A stretch of 6,084 nucleotides of DNA from Acidobacteria bacterium UBA6911 (lineage in GTDB: Bacteria; Acidobacteriota; UBA6911). The translations under genes and the position numbers were made by a program. Location of the stretch: NCBI GenBank assembly GCA_002451015.1, contig DKBB01000329.1, positions 1 to 6,084 on the forward strand. The letters run 5' to 3'. The notes under the pieces were generated by a model, which was given only the letters and a program-made list of their open reading frames with translations, was not told the DNA's origin and made no database searches. Positions 5,262 to 6,084 of the stretch are shown here, piece by piece (the first letter of the stretch is position 1; every line of letters begins with the position of its first letter).

Positions 5262-6084
5262 ATGACGCCGGAGGCAGAGAATGTAAAAGAACAACTAGAA
5301 AACCTGGTATTTCCGTCCAGTTCGAAAAATAAGATTCGACAGGAAGGAGAAACCGGGTTGCTAATTGAAGCTTTTGAAATGTTTACAAGGGCTTCAAGTT
5401 CCCTTGAAACGGCATACAGCCAACTCCAGGCAAAAGCGCAGAGGCTTACAGAAGAACTGGCAGCCAAGAATATGGAATTGGAAAGGAGCTTACGAGAAAA
5501 GGAAGAAGCCCAGAATTACCTGCACAACATTCTCGAAAGACTTCCATGCGGCGTCCTTGTTATGGACGACAAGGGCAATTTGAATCTTTGCAATCCGATG
5601 GCAACCGGGCTTCTTGCAAAATCCGGGAAACGGCGGAAACCTTATATCAGCGTCAATATGCGTTCCTATCTCTCCTCGTCCGTTGCGTTGAGCGGGGGAA
5701 AGTGCGAGATCGAAATTCCGCTCAAAAGAGGGAAAAAACAGAAGATACTGGCTACTTCAGGCACGCCTCTTACAGATGCGAACGGCAATCAGATCGGAAC
5801 CCTTCACATTATCCGCGACATAACCGAAATGAAAGCGCTCCAGGAGCAGAACAAAAGAGTCGAACGACTCTCAGCTATGGGAGAAATGGCCGTTGAGCTA
5901 GCCCATGAAATCAGAAATCCTCTTGGGAGCGTTGAGCTTTTTGCCTCACTTCTGGAAAAAGAGGTGTCTGGGGATTTAAAACGGTGGGCCGAAAACATTA
6001 GGATTGGCAGCCAGTCGCTCAATAACATAGTTTCGAACATGCTGCATTTTGCAAATCCTTTATCCCCAGCATTTACTGAAGTGA
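5262..6084 (+). CDS. PAS-domain sensor histidine kinase, N-terminal part (runs off window)
   Basis: Sensor kinase expected to autophosphorylate on histidine and pass the phosphate to a response regulator, most simply the NtrC-type protein encoded divergently at 3193-4605. The window holds 274 codons with no stop. Residues about 45-90 are a charged coiled coil (EELAAKNMELERSLREKEEA). A PAS domain follows at about 88-188 (ILERLPCGVLVMDDKGNLNLCNP to HIIRDITEMK). The HisKA domain starts at about 200, with the H-box LAHEIRNPLGS and phospho-acceptor His215. The HATPase domain lies beyond the window. There is no membrane segment or signal peptide, so it is a soluble sensor. The order of coiled coil, PAS and HisKA with ERLSAMGEMA before the H-box resembles FlrB/FleS flagellar kinases and the many kinases labelled AtoS. 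No flagellar gene is in view, so I assign no symbol. Confidence 0.93.
   Translation, partial: MTPEAENVKEQLENLVFPSSSKNKIRQEGETGLLIEAFEMFTRASSSLETAYSQLQAKAQRLTEELAAKNMELERSLREKEEAQNYLHNILERLPCGVLVMDDKGNLNLCNPMATGLLAKSGKRRKPYISVNMRSYLSSSVALSGGKCEIEIPLKRGKKQKILATSGTPLTDANGNQIGTLHIIRDITEMKALQEQNKRVERLSAMGEMAVELAHEIRNPLGSVELFASLLEKEVSGDLKRWAENIRIGSQSLNNIVSNMLHFANPLSPAFTEV

Noticed and set aside
5245..5265. Six-codon frame (MPGGNA) whose TGA overlaps the kinase ATG, suggesting translational coupling
   Set aside because: It has no ribosome-binding site of its own and contains the kinase Shine-Dalgarno; such tiny frames are common by chance.

Overview
The window looks like ordinary chromosomal DNA of a Gram-negative bacterium. 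A member of the former Deltaproteobacteria (Desulfobacterota, possibly Syntrophales-like) is my best guess. The reasons are the biosynthetic-type arginine decarboxylase, a FlrB/FleS-like soluble PAS histidine kinase beside an NtrC-type sigma-54 activator, and moderate GC with AT-rich spacers. This placement is inference from gene style, not a database match. I see no transposase, integrase, phage gene, CRISPR array, tRNA or rRNA.

Layout, left to right. (1) Positions 2-964 (+) hold the C-terminal half of biosynthetic arginine decarboxylase SpeA, whose N-terminal half lies outside the window. (2) Positions 1062-1427 (+) hold a complete single-domain cupin of 121 aa. (3) Positions 1428-1579 are a convergent spacer with a perfect 12-bp stem-loop, probably a shared terminator. 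(4) Positions 1580-2965 (-) hold argH, argininosuccinate lyase. It starts at TTG behind a strong Shine-Dalgarno, with its own sigma-70-like promoter at 2991-3019. (5) A minus-strand terminator lies at 3126-3161. (6) Positions 3193-4605 (-) hold an NtrC-family sigma-54-dependent response regulator of 470 aa, complete in all three domains. (7) Positions 4606-5261 are a 656-bp divergent control region. (8) From 5262 to the window end (+) runs the N-terminal part of a cytoplasmic PAS histidine kinase, including its phospho-accepting His box; it is cut off before the ATPase domain.

How the genes relate. SpeA makes agmatine from arginine for polyamine synthesis, and ArgH makes arginine, so the left half holds arginine supply and use on converging transcripts. 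The right half is most simply a divergently transcribed two-component pair. A good -24/-12 sequence (5168-5182) in front of the kinase suggests that a sigma-54 activator, perhaps the neighbouring regulator itself, drives the kinase operon.

The most unusual part is the divergent region. It carries a second copy (4960-4985) of the 26 bp that form the regulator's ribosome-binding site, start codon and first codons. That copy leads into an orphan 35-codon frame. Further short matches in the same order suggest an old, decayed tandem duplication of the regulator's promoter/start region. The kinase promoter also overlaps two interleaved inverted repeats. I found no convincing new multi-gene system; the novelty, if any, is in this control region.
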